A stretch of 64,000 nt of DNA from Pontibacterium sinense (GCF_015209595.1 NZ_JADEYS010000005.1:186001-250000); one strand, 5' to 3'; counted from the stretch's first letter, positions 54,400 to 63,299 are shown. Notes: generated by a model from the letters alone, not told the origin. Made by a program: numbers and translations.

Positions 54400-55029
54400 A
54401 TGGCTAAAGCAAAATCTAAAGCGCTGGGTTATCTGGAGTGGTGGGTGGTTTTCCTGCTGCCATTAGCACCGCTTGGCTGGCTGACGTACAACGCCTGGAT
54501 CTTCAATCTGGGCGCTGATCCGGCTCAGGAGATTGTGCTGGAAACCGGGGTGTGGGCGATTAATCTGTTGTGGATAACGTTGGCGATTACGCCGTTGCGT
54601 CGGGTATTTAAATTGAACTGGCCCCTGCGCTACCGCCGCATGATGGGTCTGTACAGTTTGTTCTATGCTGCAGTGCATCTGCTTGCGTTTGCCACCTTTA
54701 TTCTTGGATGGCGCTGGGACTTGCTCCTCAAGGAACTGAGTGAACGCCCCTACATTATCGTGGGTGCATTGGGATTACTGTTGCTGATCCCGCTGGGTGT
54801 GACTTCGACGCGTGGCATGCAGCGTAGGTTGGGACGTAACTGGCTGAAGTTACATAAGCTAGTCTATCCGATCTCCCTATTGGTGATGGTGCATATTATC
54901 TGGCAGATCCGTTCCGACTTTGGTGAGCAGCTTGTGTACGGCCTGATCTTAGGCTTCCTGCTAGGTAGCCGTATGTATTTCTATCTGCAGAGGAAAACGC
55001 GGGTTATGAGGGCTGCCCGAGCAGCCTGA
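54400..55029 (+). CDS. msrQ: MsrQ heme-binding membrane subunit
   Basis: 209-residue membrane protein of six helices that passes electrons from the quinone pool to MsrP through heme b. Typical blocks: Y-R-R-M-M-G-L-Y-S-L-F-Y-A-A-V-H-L (heme His), L-S-E-R-P-Y-I-I-V-G, T-S-T-R-G-M-Q-R-R-L-G-R-N-W-L-K-L-H-K-L-V-Y. Coupled with msrP. Confidence 0.93.
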   Translation: MAKAKSKALGYLEWWVVFLLPLAPLGWLTYNAWIFNLGADPAQEIVLETGVWAINLLWITLAITPLRRVFKLNWPLRYRRMMGLYSLFYAAVHLLAFATFILGWRWDLLLKELSERPYIIVGALGLLLLIPLGVTSTRGMQRRLGRNWLKLHKLVYPISLLVMVHIIWQIRSDFGEQLVYGLILGFLLGSRMYFYLQRKTRVMRAARAA

Positions 55030-55072
55030 TTCCCTTTCAGATATTTTGTGCCAGACTGAAAAAGGAGGCGCC

Positions 55073-55114
55073 GTGATTATCTTGCTGACGGTTCTATTCT
55101 GCTCATCCATGTAA
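55073..55114 (+). pseudogene. Possible decayed gene remnant behind a strong RBS
   Basis: aaaggagg at 55061-55068 is followed by GTG 55073 and only 13 codons to TAA. In a neighbouring frame the same bases read D-Y-L-A-D-G-S-I-L-L-I-H-V-I-W, which resembles the first membrane helix of small membrane proteins. The strong RBS without a gene suggests a decayed or truncated gene. Low certainty. Confidence 0.2.
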
Positions 55115-55177
55115 TCTGGATTACCACCTAAACTTGGCCCTCCGTGTGGCAGCCAGAGCTTGCTGCCGGGAGGCGTT

Positions 55178-55381
55178 ATGTCGGACAAACCCAACCTTCT
55201 TCAGATGTTTCTCAGTGTGTTAGCTGCCTGTTTTGGTGTGCAATCTTCACATAATCGGGAACGCGATTTTGCTGCCGGTCATACCTGGGCCTGGATGCTG
55301 CTAGGCCTTGTTGTCATGGGGTTATTTGTTGTGTTCGTGATTGCTCTTGTGAGCTGGGCGCTATCCCTTGCGGGTGCCTGA
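55178..55381 (+). CDS. DUF2970 single-membrane-helix protein
   Basis: 67-residue protein with a C-terminal hydrophobic helix (about residues 40-62) and the DUF2970 opening L-L-Q-M-F-L-S-V-L-A-A-C-F-G-V-Q-S. ATG 55178 has gggagg directly upstream, so the upstream extension to 55160 is rejected. DUF2970 genes are commonly found near cytochrome c oxidase clusters; the function is unknown, though a role in oxidase assembly is plausible. Confidence 0.82.
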   Translation: MSDKPNLLQMFLSVLAACFGVQSSHNRERDFAAGHTWAWMLLGLVVMGLFVVFVIALVSWALSLAGA

Positions 55382-55414
55382 TTGGTTAAATTGAACTTGC
55401 GAAAAATTCAGGAC

Positions 55415-55423
55415 TGCTATACT
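55415..55423 (+). promoter_or_regulatory. Extended -10 promoter of the cox operon
   Basis: TGCTATACT is a good extended -10 element. A -35 at 55391 (TTGAAC) would be too far (21 bases), so the promoter probably relies on the extended -10. Transcription would begin near 55430 and leave a leader of about 155 bases. Confidence 0.5.
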
Positions 55424-55434
55424 TCACAAAACCA

Positions 55435-55500
55435 AGCGGACTGGTAGGAATTTGGGACGGAACTCAGGCGACGATAAAGGCCTGCCGTAATCCTACCGCT
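55435..55500 (+). other. Structured leader of the cox operon (candidate)
   Basis: A long imperfect hairpin forms right after the promoter: GGTAGGA (55443-55449) with TCCTACC (55491-55497), then ACGG/CCGT (55457-55460, 55485-55488), a one-sided AACT bulge, and CAGGC/GCCTG (55465-55469, 55480-55484) closing a 10-base loop. An alternative pairing AGCGG/CCGCT (55435-55439, 55496-55500) competes with the outer stem, the kind of switch seen in regulatory leaders. Fold by eye. Confidence 0.4.
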
Positions 55501-55586
55501 ACCGACGTTGAAATTGTTGTACAGCGCCATAGTGTGTATTTATAGGATTCGACAGGCTTTTTGCGTGGATGCGAGGGGGCCTGGAG

Positions 55587-56711
55587 ATGAAGATCATAGG
55601 ATGGGGATTGCCCGCACTGTTTGGTGCATTAGGGCTGATCTTTCCCCTGTCAGCAGCAGCTGAGTGGCAAGTTAATTTAGGACCGGGCGTGACTGAAATC
55701 AGTCGTGCGGTCTACGATCTGCATATGACCATTTTCTGGGTCTGTGTGGCCATTGGCGCCGTCGTCTTCGGCGTCATGCTCTATTCAATCGTTCATCACC
55801 GCAAATCCCGCGGTGCCAAAGCGCACAATTTTCATGAAAACACGTTAGTTGAGATTATCTGGACGGTCGTGCCTTTTGTGATCCTTGTTGGTATGGCGGT
55901 GCCGGCAACGGCTACGCTCATCAAAATGTACGACCAGAGTGAAGCTGAGCTGGATATTCAGGTTACCGGTTACCAGTGGAAATGGCGCTACCAGTATCTG
56001 GGCGAAGATATCGATTTCTTCTCTTCCCTTTCGACCCCCCGCGAACAAATTTCAAATGATGAAACCAAAGGTGAGCATTATCTGCTGGAAGTGGATAACG
56101 CCATGGTGATTCCTGCCGGGAAAAAGGTGCGCTTACTCCTCACCGCCAATGATGTGATTCATTCCTGGTGGGTACCTGATCTGGCCGTGAAAAAGGATGC
56201 GATTCCCGGTTTTATCAATGAGGCCTGGACCATCGCTCCTGAACCCGGCATCTATCGGGGGCAGTGCGCGGAACTCTGCGGTAAAGATCATGGCTTTATG
56301 CCGATTGTGGTGGATGTGCGCAGTGAAGAAGACTTCAACCAGTGGCTAGTGGAGATGAAGCAGGCTAAAGCTCAGGCGAGTGATGCGGCTACGAAAAACT
56401 GGACGCTGGCGGAGTTGATGGCGAAAGGCGAAGAGGTCTACAACCGAGCCTGTGCTGCGTGTCACCAACCGAATGGTGAGGGGATCCCAGGGGCGTTTCC
56501 TGCGTTAAAAGGCAGTCCGATGATGGTGGGTGATCCGGCAGCACACATCGATGTCGTGCTCAATGGTAAGAGCGGTACGGCGATGCAGGCCTTCCGCGAT
56601 CAGCTCAGCGCTGTCGAACTGGCGGCGGTTATTACCTACGAGCGAAATGCTTGGGGCAATACCACGGGTGATCTGGTGAGTCCGGCCCAGATCAACACGT
56701 TGAAGCAGTAA
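55587..56711 (+). CDS. coxB: Cytochrome c oxidase subunit II with fused cytochrome c domain
   Basis: 374-residue CoxB with signal peptide, two membrane helices, a periplasmic cupredoxin domain and a C-terminal cytochrome c. CuA ligands are intact: Cys227, Glu229, Cys231, His235 and Met238 in C-A-E-L-C-G-K-D-H-G-F-M. The heme c site is C289-A-A-C292-H293. The fusion marks a caa3/aa3-type enzyme as in Pseudomonas and Oceanospirillales. ATG 55587 is preferred over 55569, since gaggggg lies between them as RBS. coxA follows after 18 bases. Confidence 0.95.
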   Translation: MKIIGWGLPALFGALGLIFPLSAAAEWQVNLGPGVTEISRAVYDLHMTIFWVCVAIGAVVFGVMLYSIVHHRKSRGAKAHNFHENTLVEIIWTVVPFVILVGMAVPATATLIKMYDQSEAELDIQVTGYQWKWRYQYLGEDIDFFSSLSTPREQISNDETKGEHYLLEVDNAMVIPAGKKVRLLLTANDVIHSWWVPDLAVKKDAIPGFINEAWTIAPEPGIYRGQCAELCGKDHGFMPIVVDVRSEEDFNQWLVEMKQAKAQASDAATKNWTLAELMAKGEEVYNRACAACHQPNGEGIPGAFPALKGSPMMVGDPAAHIDVVLNGKSGTAMQAFRDQLSAVELAAVITYERNAWGNTTGDLVSPAQINTLKQ

Positions 56712-56729
56712 AGCATCAGGAGAGTGCAG

Positions 56730-58313
56730 ATGGGTACACTGGAGCAAACTGTTGAGACCGAGGTTCATCACGGTCCTGCCCGCGGTATCACCCGCTGGTT
56801 ATACACCACCAACCACAAAGATATCGGCAGTATGTACCTCTGGTTCAGTTTGCTGATGTTCCTGCTCGGGGGCTGCATGGCTCTGACTATCCGTGCTGAA
56901 CTCTTTCAGCCCGGCTTGCAGTTGATGGAACCTAATTTCTTTAACCAGATGACCACCATGCATGGCCTGATCATGGTATTTGGTGCAGTCATGCCTGCAT
57001 TTGTAGGGTTGGCGAACTGGATGGTGCCGATGATGATTGGAGCGCCGGATATGGCGCTACCACGCATGAACAACTGGAGTTTCTGGATACTGCCGTTTGC
57101 GTTCTGCATGATGGTGGCGACCTTGTTCATGGAAGGTGGCGCACCTAACTTTGGCTGGACCTTCTACGCACCGCTCTCAACCACATATGCGCCACCCAGC
57201 GTGACTTTCTTTATCTTCGCAGTACATATGATGGGGATCAGCTCGATTATGGGCGCGATCAACATCATCGCCACGATTCTTAATCTGCGTGCGCCAGGTA
57301 TGACCATGATGAAGCTGCCGCTATTCGTCTGGACCTGGCTGATCACCGCGTTCCTGCTGATTGCTGTGATGCCGGTGCTGGCTGGTGTGGTAACGATGAT
57401 GTTGATGGATATCCACTTTGGCACCAGTTTCTTTAATGCCGCGGGTGGCGGTGATCCGGTGCTGTTCCAGCATGTGTTCTGGTTCTTTGGTCATCCCGAG
57501 GTGTACATCATGATCCTGCCGGCGTTTGGTATCGTCAGCCAGATCATTCCGACTTTTGCCCGTAAGAAGCTGTTTGGTTACGCCTCGATGGTGTATGCCA
57601 CGGCCTCGATCGCTTTCTTGGCCTTTATTGTCTGGGCGCACCATATGTTTACGGTTGGTATGCCGCTGGCCGGTGAGTTGTTCTTCATGTACGCCACGAT
57701 GCTGATCGCAGTGCCGACCGGGGTGAAAGTATTCAATTGGGTTGCCACCATGTTCCGTGGGTCGATGACGTTTGAAACCCCCATGCTGTTTGCGCTGGCC
57801 TTTGTGGTGTTGTTCACCATTGGTGGTTTCTCCGGACTGATGCTGGCGATCGCGCCCGCTGACTTCCAGTATCACGATACCTATTTTGTGGTGGCTCACT
57901 TTCACTATGTGCTGGTGCCGGGAGCAATCTTTTCCATTGTGGCTGCGGTCTATTACTGGTTACCGAAATGGACCGGCAATATGTACAACGAAACGATGGG
58001 GCGCTGGCATTTCTGGCTCAGTTTTATCGGCGTGAATGTCACGTTCTTCCCAATGCATTTTGTCGGGCTGGCGGGTATGCCACGGCGCATCCCGGATTAC
58101 GCGCTGCAATTCGCGGACTTTAACGCTGTCGCGTCAGTGGGCGCTTTTATGTTTGGTCTATCTCAGCTGTTACTGGTGTACAACGTGGTTCAGTGTATTC
58201 GCGTGAAACGTCCGGCGACAGCTGAAGTGTGGGAGGGGGCAGAAGGTCTGGAATGGACAGTGCCGTCCCCCGCGCCTTATCACACCTTCGCGCAACCGCC
58301 GCTGGTGAAATAA
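56730..58313 (+). CDS. coxA: Cytochrome c oxidase subunit I
   Basis: 527-residue heme-copper oxidase catalytic subunit with about 12 helices, holding heme a, heme a3 and CuB. Signatures: N-H-K-D-I-G near the start, T-M-H-G-L-I-M-V-F, W-F-F-G-H-P-E-V-Y-I-M-I-L-P (CuB His and the Tyr cross-link), and H-D-T-Y-F-V-V-A-H-F-H-Y-V. A GTG at 56724 is in frame, but aggag sits 7 bases before ATG 56730. Confidence 0.98.
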   Translation: MGTLEQTVETEVHHGPARGITRWLYTTNHKDIGSMYLWFSLLMFLLGGCMALTIRAELFQPGLQLMEPNFFNQMTTMHGLIMVFGAVMPAFVGLANWMVPMMIGAPDMALPRMNNWSFWILPFAFCMMVATLFMEGGAPNFGWTFYAPLSTTYAPPSVTFFIFAVHMMGISSIMGAINIIATILNLRAPGMTMMKLPLFVWTWLITAFLLIAVMPVLAGVVTMMLMDIHFGTSFFNAAGGGDPVLFQHVFWFFGHPEVYIMILPAFGIVSQIIPTFARKKLFGYASMVYATASIAFLAFIVWAHHMFTVGMPLAGELFFMYATMLIAVPTGVKVFNWVATMFRGSMTFETPMLFALAFVVLFTIGGFSGLMLAIAPADFQYHDTYFVVAHFHYVLVPGAIFSIVAAVYYWLPKWTGNMYNETMGRWHFWLSFIGVNVTFFPMHFVGLAGMPRRIPDYALQFADFNAVASVGAFMFGLSQLLLVYNVVQCIRVKRPATAEVWEGAEGLEWTVPSPAPYHTFAQPPLVK

Positions 58314-58339
58314 CTATAACGAGATGATGGAGGTGCTGT

Positions 58340-58918
58340 ATGGCACAACTCCAGAGAAAACACACTAAGGTCGTCCGTAACTTGTTGCTGAGTAGTGTAC
58401 TGATGTTTGGCTTCGGCTTTGCGCTGGTGCCGTTATATGACGTGTTTTGTGACATCACCGGATTGAACGGAAAAGTGACCCGAACCGGTCCTGCTGAGCC
58501 CATGCTGGTGGACCGATCCCGCACTGTGAGTTTGCAGCTGACGGCTGTGAATAATGAAGCGATGCCATGGCTATTTGAGCCGATGACGGCGGAAATGAAT
58601 ATTCATCCGGGCATGACGGGACAGACCGCCTTTATCGCCAGGAACCCAACCGGCAAGACCATGATTGCGCAGGCTGTACCGTCTGTGGCTCCGGCGGAAG
58701 CGGCCGCATATGTGCAGAAGATCAACTGTTTCTGTTTTGAGCGCCAATCGCTGGAAGCCGGTCAGCAACAAGAGATGCCGTTGTTGTTTGTCATTGATCC
58801 TGATCTGCCGGATCACATCTCTAAGATCACACTGTCGTACACCTTGTTTGATATCACGCCGCAACTGCAGGCGAGTCATTATGCCGAGCAGCCGCAGACG
58901 GGGAGGTTCATGTTATGA
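58340..58918 (+). CDS. ctaG: Cytochrome c oxidase assembly protein CtaG (Cox11)
   Basis: 192-residue membrane-anchored copper chaperone that delivers CuB to subunit I. One N-terminal helix, followed by Y-D-V-F-C-D-I-T-G. The essential copper-binding motif C130-F-C132-F is in N-C-F-C-F-E-R-Q-S-L. Its stop overlaps the coxC start by 4 bases. Confidence 0.96.
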   Translation: MAQLQRKHTKVVRNLLLSSVLMFGFGFALVPLYDVFCDITGLNGKVTRTGPAEPMLVDRSRTVSLQLTAVNNEAMPWLFEPMTAEMNIHPGMTGQTAFIARNPTGKTMIAQAVPSVAPAEAAAYVQKINCFCFERQSLEAGQQQEMPLLFVIDPDLPDHISKITLSYTLFDITPQLQASHYAEQPQTGRFML

Positions 58919-59799
58919 GCACCGAAAGTTATTACGTTCCCCATCAAAGCCGTTGGCCGATTCTGGCCTCTATTGCGCTGTTTCTGATGGCGATGGGGGC
59001 AGGGGGATTTATCAATAACCTTAGTGCTCAGGATGGCGCAGGCTTCAGCGGAATTATCTTGCTCGTAGGTGCAGGGCTGCTCGCTGTCATTCTGATCGGG
59101 TGGTTTCGCAACGTGATTAACGAAAGTCGGGCCGGTATGTATAGCGACCAGATGGATGCGTCGTATCGCTGGGGTATGAGCTGGTTCATCTTTTCGGAAA
59201 TCATGTTCTTTGCGGCGTTTTTTGGTGCGCTTTTTTACGTCCGTACGCTTGCGGTTCCATGGCTTGGCGGGGAAGGTGATAAGGGTGTAACGAATATGCT
59301 GTGGCAAGGGTTTGAAGCCCAGTGGCCGTTAATGACGACACCGGACATGGAGGCGTTTCCCGGGCCGAAGGCGGTGATTGATCCGTGGCATATCCCCTTG
59401 TTGAACACGGTGTTGCTGTTGAGTTCCAGCGTTACTGTCACACTGGCGCATCGTGCCCTGAAACAGAATAACCGCGACTGGATTGTGATCTGGCTGGCCG
59501 CCACGGTCTTGTTGGGTGTGGTCTTTATCTATTATCAGGCGGAAGAGTATGTGCTGGCCTATCAGGAGTTGGGATTGACTCTGAATGCGGGGATCTATGG
59601 CGCGACGTTTTTTATCCTGACGGGCTTTCATGGTTTACACGTCACACTTGGGACCTTCATGTTGCTGGTGATTTGGTTTCGGGTAATGCGTGGACATTTT
59701 TCACCTAAACAGCATTTCGCGTTTGAAGCAGTGTCCTGGTATTGGCATTTCGTCGATGTGGTGTGGGTTGGCTTGTTTTTATTCGTGTACATCCTGTGA
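58915..59799 (+). CDS. coxC: Cytochrome c oxidase subunit III
   Basis: 294-residue subunit III with seven predicted helices. E-I-M-F-F-A-A-F-F-G-A-L-F-Y, Y-Q-A-E-E-Y and F-E-A-V-S-W-Y-W-H-F-V-D-V-V-W-V-G-L-F-L-F are family signatures. An insert of about 30 residues between helices (E-G-D-K-G-V-T-N-M...P-G-P-K-A) is typical of this Pseudomonas-like type. Confidence 0.97.
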   Translation: MSTESYYVPHQSRWPILASIALFLMAMGAGGFINNLSAQDGAGFSGIILLVGAGLLAVILIGWFRNVINESRAGMYSDQMDASYRWGMSWFIFSEIMFFAAFFGALFYVRTLAVPWLGGEGDKGVTNMLWQGFEAQWPLMTTPDMEAFPGPKAVIDPWHIPLLNTVLLLSSSVTVTLAHRALKQNNRDWIVIWLAATVLLGVVFIYYQAEEYVLAYQELGLTLNAGIYGATFFILTGFHGLHVTLGTFMLLVIWFRVMRGHFSPKQHFAFEAVSWYWHFVDVVWVGLFLFVYIL

Positions 59800-59803
59800 G
59801 GCG

Positions 59804-60013
59804 TTAGACCGGCCAAGGATGGTTTGGCATCAGCTGACCGCTGTAGATGCCGTAAACAAGCAGAAGGAGCAGGAGCATGCAGAAAAAAACACGCAACGTC
59901 AGAGCATGGACTGTACGACTGGATTGCCCCCGGTCCCGCAGGATATAGAACAGGCCAGAGAAAAGGCTGATGACTGCGGCAAGGAAGACTACAACAAGGA
60001 GAGCTTTGAACAT
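59804..60013 (-). CDS. DUF2909 twin-transmembrane protein
   Basis: 69-residue protein with two membrane helices, on the minus strand between coxC and surf1. The start region M-F-K-A-L-L-V-V-V-F-L-A-A-V-I-S-L-F-S-G-L-F and R-V-F-F-C-M-L-L-L-L are those of DUF2909. RBS gaggga lies before ATG 60013. An antisense DUF2909 gene is present at the same place in Pseudomonas cox clusters, so the position is conserved. Function unknown. Confidence 0.85.
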   Translation of the reverse strand: MFKALLVVVFLAAVISLFSGLFYILRDRGQSSRTVHALTLRVFFCMLLLLLLVYGIYSGQLMPNHPWPV

Positions 60014-60050
60014 GGTCGGTTCCCTCGATCAAAGTTGCAGGGGAGACACA

Positions 60051-60767
60051 GTGAGTAAAGTTCAGAGTACCCGGGGCTTCAAGTGGATGCTGATCATCAT
60101 GGGAATTTTTGTGTTACCCGGTTTGTTGGCGTTGGGGATCTGGCAGCTAGGGCGAGCAGAAGAAAAGCAGGTGTTGATGCAGCAATGGCAGGATTCAGAT
60201 GAAGTGGCTAAAAGATTGGATCACCGTTCATTGCAGCAGTTTAGCCTGATTCGTCATGAAGGTGTATTTGATCGGGAGCGTTGGTTCTTGCTCGACAATC
60301 GGACCCGTCAGGGAAAAGTGGGTTACGAGATTGTGGCATTGTTCCTGCCGCAAGAGAGTGAGCGTCACATACTGGTTAATTTGGGTTGGGTAAGTGCTGA
60401 TCAGGACCGGGGCATACTACCGAAGATTGAATTGCCAAAAGGGGTTGTAACTGTTCGTGGGCGGCTGACAGAAGTCTCGCAGCCATTGGTCCTGGGTGAA
60501 AGCCTGTGGCGACCAACATGGCCACAGCGGATACAACGAATTGAACTGGACGGGCTGGAACAACGGTTGGGTCTCACTCTGATGCCCTGGGTGATTCGGC
60601 CTAATGAGCCTGTATTACCGGAAGCTGACCTGAGCTGGTCACCGGCGGTGATGTTGCCGGAAAAACATCAAGCCTACGCTGTGCAGTGGTTTGCCATGGC
60701 TGGGGTGCTGATGTTGTTGATTGGCTGGAATCTCTTGCGGATGCGAAGAGAGGAGGCGGGCACATGA
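60051..60767 (+). CDS. SURF1-family cytochrome c oxidase assembly protein
   Basis: 238-residue SURF1 (Shy1) protein with a helix at each end, believed to handle heme a insertion. W-Q-L-G-R-A-E-E-K near the start and V-L-V-N-L-G-W-V-S in the middle are the SURF1 signatures; the last helix ends L-I-G-W-N-L-L-R-M-R-R. GTG 60051 with gggga upstream is the start. The stop overlaps the next gene by 4 bases. Confidence 0.9.
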   Translation: MSKVQSTRGFKWMLIIMGIFVLPGLLALGIWQLGRAEEKQVLMQQWQDSDEVAKRLDHRSLQQFSLIRHEGVFDRERWFLLDNRTRQGKVGYEIVALFLPQESERHILVNLGWVSADQDRGILPKIELPKGVVTVRGRLTEVSQPLVLGESLWRPTWPQRIQRIELDGLEQRLGLTLMPWVIRPNEPVLPEADLSWSPAVMLPEKHQAYAVQWFAMAGVLMLLIGWNLLRMRREEAGT

Positions 60768-61258
60768 ATAAAGGAATGTTTTGGTTAGTGTGGGGCGTCG
60801 GAGTCCTGCCGATGTTGTTAGCAATGGGTATGTATTTTGGTCAGGTGGGTGTGCCTGACGGGCGCATGAATCACGGTGATCTTCTGCCTCCCGGTGCAGA
60901 GCTGGAGGAGTGGGAGATAGAGGATGCAGCGGGCGAACAATGGGTGCATAGCGGGGACTGGCATCTGTTGCTGACCTATAACGAATGTGATCGCTCATGT
61001 GTGACCTGGAAAACAACGTTGCCCAATTTGCACCAAGCATTGGGGCGTGAGCGAGATAGAGTTCAATGGCATCTGTTGAGTGGTCATCCGGCAGAAACCA
61101 AAACGATGTTGGTGAGTGACCGGATCGGTGAAATTGGCAGCGCTGTTTGGGTAGCCGATCCGTTGGGGAATCTGGTAATGCGTTATCCATTAGATCAAGA
61201 CCCGCGTGATCTGTTGTTGGATTTGAAACGCATGCTGAAACTGTCAAAAGTCGGCTAA
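60764..61258 (+). CDS. Sco-like membrane protein with CX3C motif (oxidase assembly)
   Basis: 164-residue protein with an N-terminal membrane helix and a thioredoxin-like domain. It has Cys75-D-R-S-Cys79, the CX3C spacing of Sco copper chaperones, and a C-terminal V-A-D-P-L-G-N-L-V-M-R-Y-P strand like the end of Sco proteins. The conserved Sco histidine further on is not obvious. It overlaps surf1 by 4 bases and precedes ctaA, in the place of small unnamed proteins in Pseudomonas cox operons. Function inferred: copper or thiol handling for CuA. Confidence 0.75.
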   Translation: MNKGMFWLVWGVGVLPMLLAMGMYFGQVGVPDGRMNHGDLLPPGAELEEWEIEDAAGEQWVHSGDWHLLLTYNECDRSCVTWKTTLPNLHQALGRERDRVQWHLLSGHPAETKTMLVSDRIGEIGSAVWVADPLGNLVMRYPLDQDPRDLLLDLKRMLKLSKVG

Positions 61259-61270
61259 AGGTAAGCTGCG

Positions 61271-62272
61271 ATGGAACGTGTGTTGCGACTCTGTCATCTG
61301 GCAATTCTCCTGGCGCTAGTGGTTGTGCTGTTGGGGGCTTGGACACGTATCAATGACGCCGGATTGGGATGCCCTGACTGGCCGGGTTGTTATGGTGAAT
61401 GGATCTTGCCATCTGACACGCAGCAGCTGGCATCTGCGCAGGAGCTTTATCCCGAACAGCCCATCGTTGCCGCGAAAGGTTGGCTGGAAATGGTTCACCG
61501 TTATGCGGCTGGAATGCTGGGTCTTTTGATTGCGGCCATCGCCTGGTTGGCATGGCAGCAACGTCACCGCCCAGAATCTCCTTTGAAACTATCTATTGCG
61601 TTGTTGGGCTTGGTCATTGTCCAGGCGGCATTTGGGATGTGGACGGTCACCCTGAAATTATTGCCGCAGGTCGTTACGTTGCATCTGCTGGGTGGGTTGC
61701 TGACGCTCACATTGTTACTGGTACTGAGATATCGATTGATTCGAGTGAAAGCGAGACATCGGTTGTCGTCTTCCAATCGTCAGAGGCTGGTGGCTGTTGG
61801 TGCGATGCTGTTGTTTGCTCAGATTATGCTGGGAGGGTGGACCAGCTCCAACTATGCAGGGTGGGCATGCACGGATTGGCTGCTTTGTGAGCGCAATGAA
61901 CAGGTGAATTTTGATTACAGCGGAGGGTTTTCGCTACCTGCGTATACAGGGCAGAGTCATGAAGGTGGGCTGAAAGATCGTGAATCCCGTGCAGCCATTC
62001 AGGTGGTGCATCGATTCGGGGCCGTGATGGTCAGCCTCTACTTATTGGCTCTTTGTCTTATCTTGAAAAAGCAGCGAGCGTTGCTGTTTCCCCTGAGTGC
62101 GATAGCAATAATCCTGATCGGGCAAAACGTACTGGGGATGTTAAATGTTGCTTGGGGGTTGCCGCGTTATATGGCGATCGCTCATCACGGTGGTGCAGTG
62201 GCATTGTTAGTCAGTCTTGTTTGGCTATACAGCCGGATTGGGTTGCTACGGGAGGGAGTTCGTCATGCGTAA
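61271..62272 (+). CDS. ctaA: Heme A synthase
   Basis: 333-residue COX15/CtaA membrane protein with eight helices. It oxidises the heme O methyl group to a formyl. Four heme-ligating histidines are placed as expected (M-V-H-R-Y, T-L-H-L-L-G-G, Q-V-V-H-R-F, A-H-H-G-G). D-A-G-L-G-C-P-D-W-P-G-C-Y-G-E with its Cys pair is the family signature; a second Cys pair is W-A-C-T-D-W-L-L-C. ctaB overlaps by 8 bases. Confidence 0.95.
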   Translation: MERVLRLCHLAILLALVVVLLGAWTRINDAGLGCPDWPGCYGEWILPSDTQQLASAQELYPEQPIVAAKGWLEMVHRYAAGMLGLLIAAIAWLAWQQRHRPESPLKLSIALLGLVIVQAAFGMWTVTLKLLPQVVTLHLLGGLLTLTLLLVLRYRLIRVKARHRLSSSNRQRLVAVGAMLLFAQIMLGGWTSSNYAGWACTDWLLCERNEQVNFDYSGGFSLPAYTGQSHEGGLKDRESRAAIQVVHRFGAVMVSLYLLALCLILKKQRALLFPLSAIAIILIGQNVLGMLNVAWGLPRYMAIAHHGGAVALLVSLVWLYSRIGLLREGVRHA

Positions 62273-63176
62273 TGAAAAGATGCTGGTGGTCGCGGTTGAA
62301 CATGCGGGATGGAGAGATTATCTCGAGCTGTGTAAACCGAAAGTCGTGGCGGTGATGTTGTTGACTGCTGTGGTGGGTATGTTTGTTGCGATGCCGGGCT
62401 TGCCTGCATGGGATGCCGTTGTGTTTGGAACTATAGGTATCGGTTTGGCGGCGGGCAGTGCTGCCGCAGTCAATCATGTGATGGATCGTCGTATTGATGA
62501 GCAGATGGCCCGAACTCAACGCCGTCCATTGCCGCAAGGTAAGCTCTCACCTGCAAGTGCGCTCATGTTTGCGGCGTTAACTGGCACATTGGGTATTGGT
62601 TTGCTGGTGGTGATGGTCAATCCATTGACTGCGTGGCTGACTTTGGCATCGTTGATCGGATATGCATTGATCTACACCGTTTATCTGAAGCGCGCCACGC
62701 CTCAAAACATTGTCATCGGGGGAATAGCCGGTGCTGCGCCACCGCTTCTGGGTTGGACATCGGTGACTGGTACATTAGACCCCAATGCGCTGTTGCTTGT
62801 GCTTATCATTTTTGCATGGACACCACCTCACTTCTGGGCACTGTGCATTGCGCGTAAAAATGACTATGCCAAAGCGGGAATTCCAATGTTGCCTGTTACC
62901 CATGGTGAAGACTATACGCGGCTACAAATTATGCTGTATTCAATATTGTTGGTGCTCTGTTCCCTCTTTCCGTACGTAACGGGAATGTCTGGAGGGATCT
63001 ATCTGCTGGGCGTTATGTTGCTCAATCTGCGCTTCATGTATTGGGCGTATCGTTTGTACAGCAAGCGGATAGTTGGGGAGCCTATGAAAATGTTTCGTCA
63101 CAGCATCAACTACATCATGCTATTTTTTGTGGTATTGCTGGTGGATCACTTCACGGTTGTGATCCCCGCTGGCTAA
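62265..63176 (+). CDS. ctaB: Heme O synthase (protoheme IX farnesyltransferase)
   Basis: 303-residue UbiA-type prenyltransferase with about nine helices. The aspartate-rich motif N-H-V-M-D-R-R-I-D-E-Q-M-A-R-T-Q-R-R-P-L-P and the second motif K-N-D-Y-A-K-A-G-I-P-M-L-P-V are intact. ATG 62265 with gggagggag is the start, not the upstream frame extension. It provides heme O to CtaA. Confidence 0.96.
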   Translation: MRNEKMLVVAVEHAGWRDYLELCKPKVVAVMLLTAVVGMFVAMPGLPAWDAVVFGTIGIGLAAGSAAAVNHVMDRRIDEQMARTQRRPLPQGKLSPASALMFAALTGTLGIGLLVVMVNPLTAWLTLASLIGYALIYTVYLKRATPQNIVIGGIAGAAPPLLGWTSVTGTLDPNALLLVLIIFAWTPPHFWALCIARKNDYAKAGIPMLPVTHGEDYTRLQIMLYSILLVLCSLFPYVTGMSGGIYLLGVMLLNLRFMYWAYRLYSKRIVGEPMKMFRHSINYIMLFFVVLLVDHFTVVIPAG

Positions 63177-63299
63177 CACTTTGAATTTGAAAGTTCCTGA
63201 AACCTCAAGGAAATGGAGTAATACCGAAACGATGAAGATCACTCAACTTTAAAAGGTGTACTCGCGAAAGGGAGGTGCGGCACCTGAGGGGGTAGCCTC

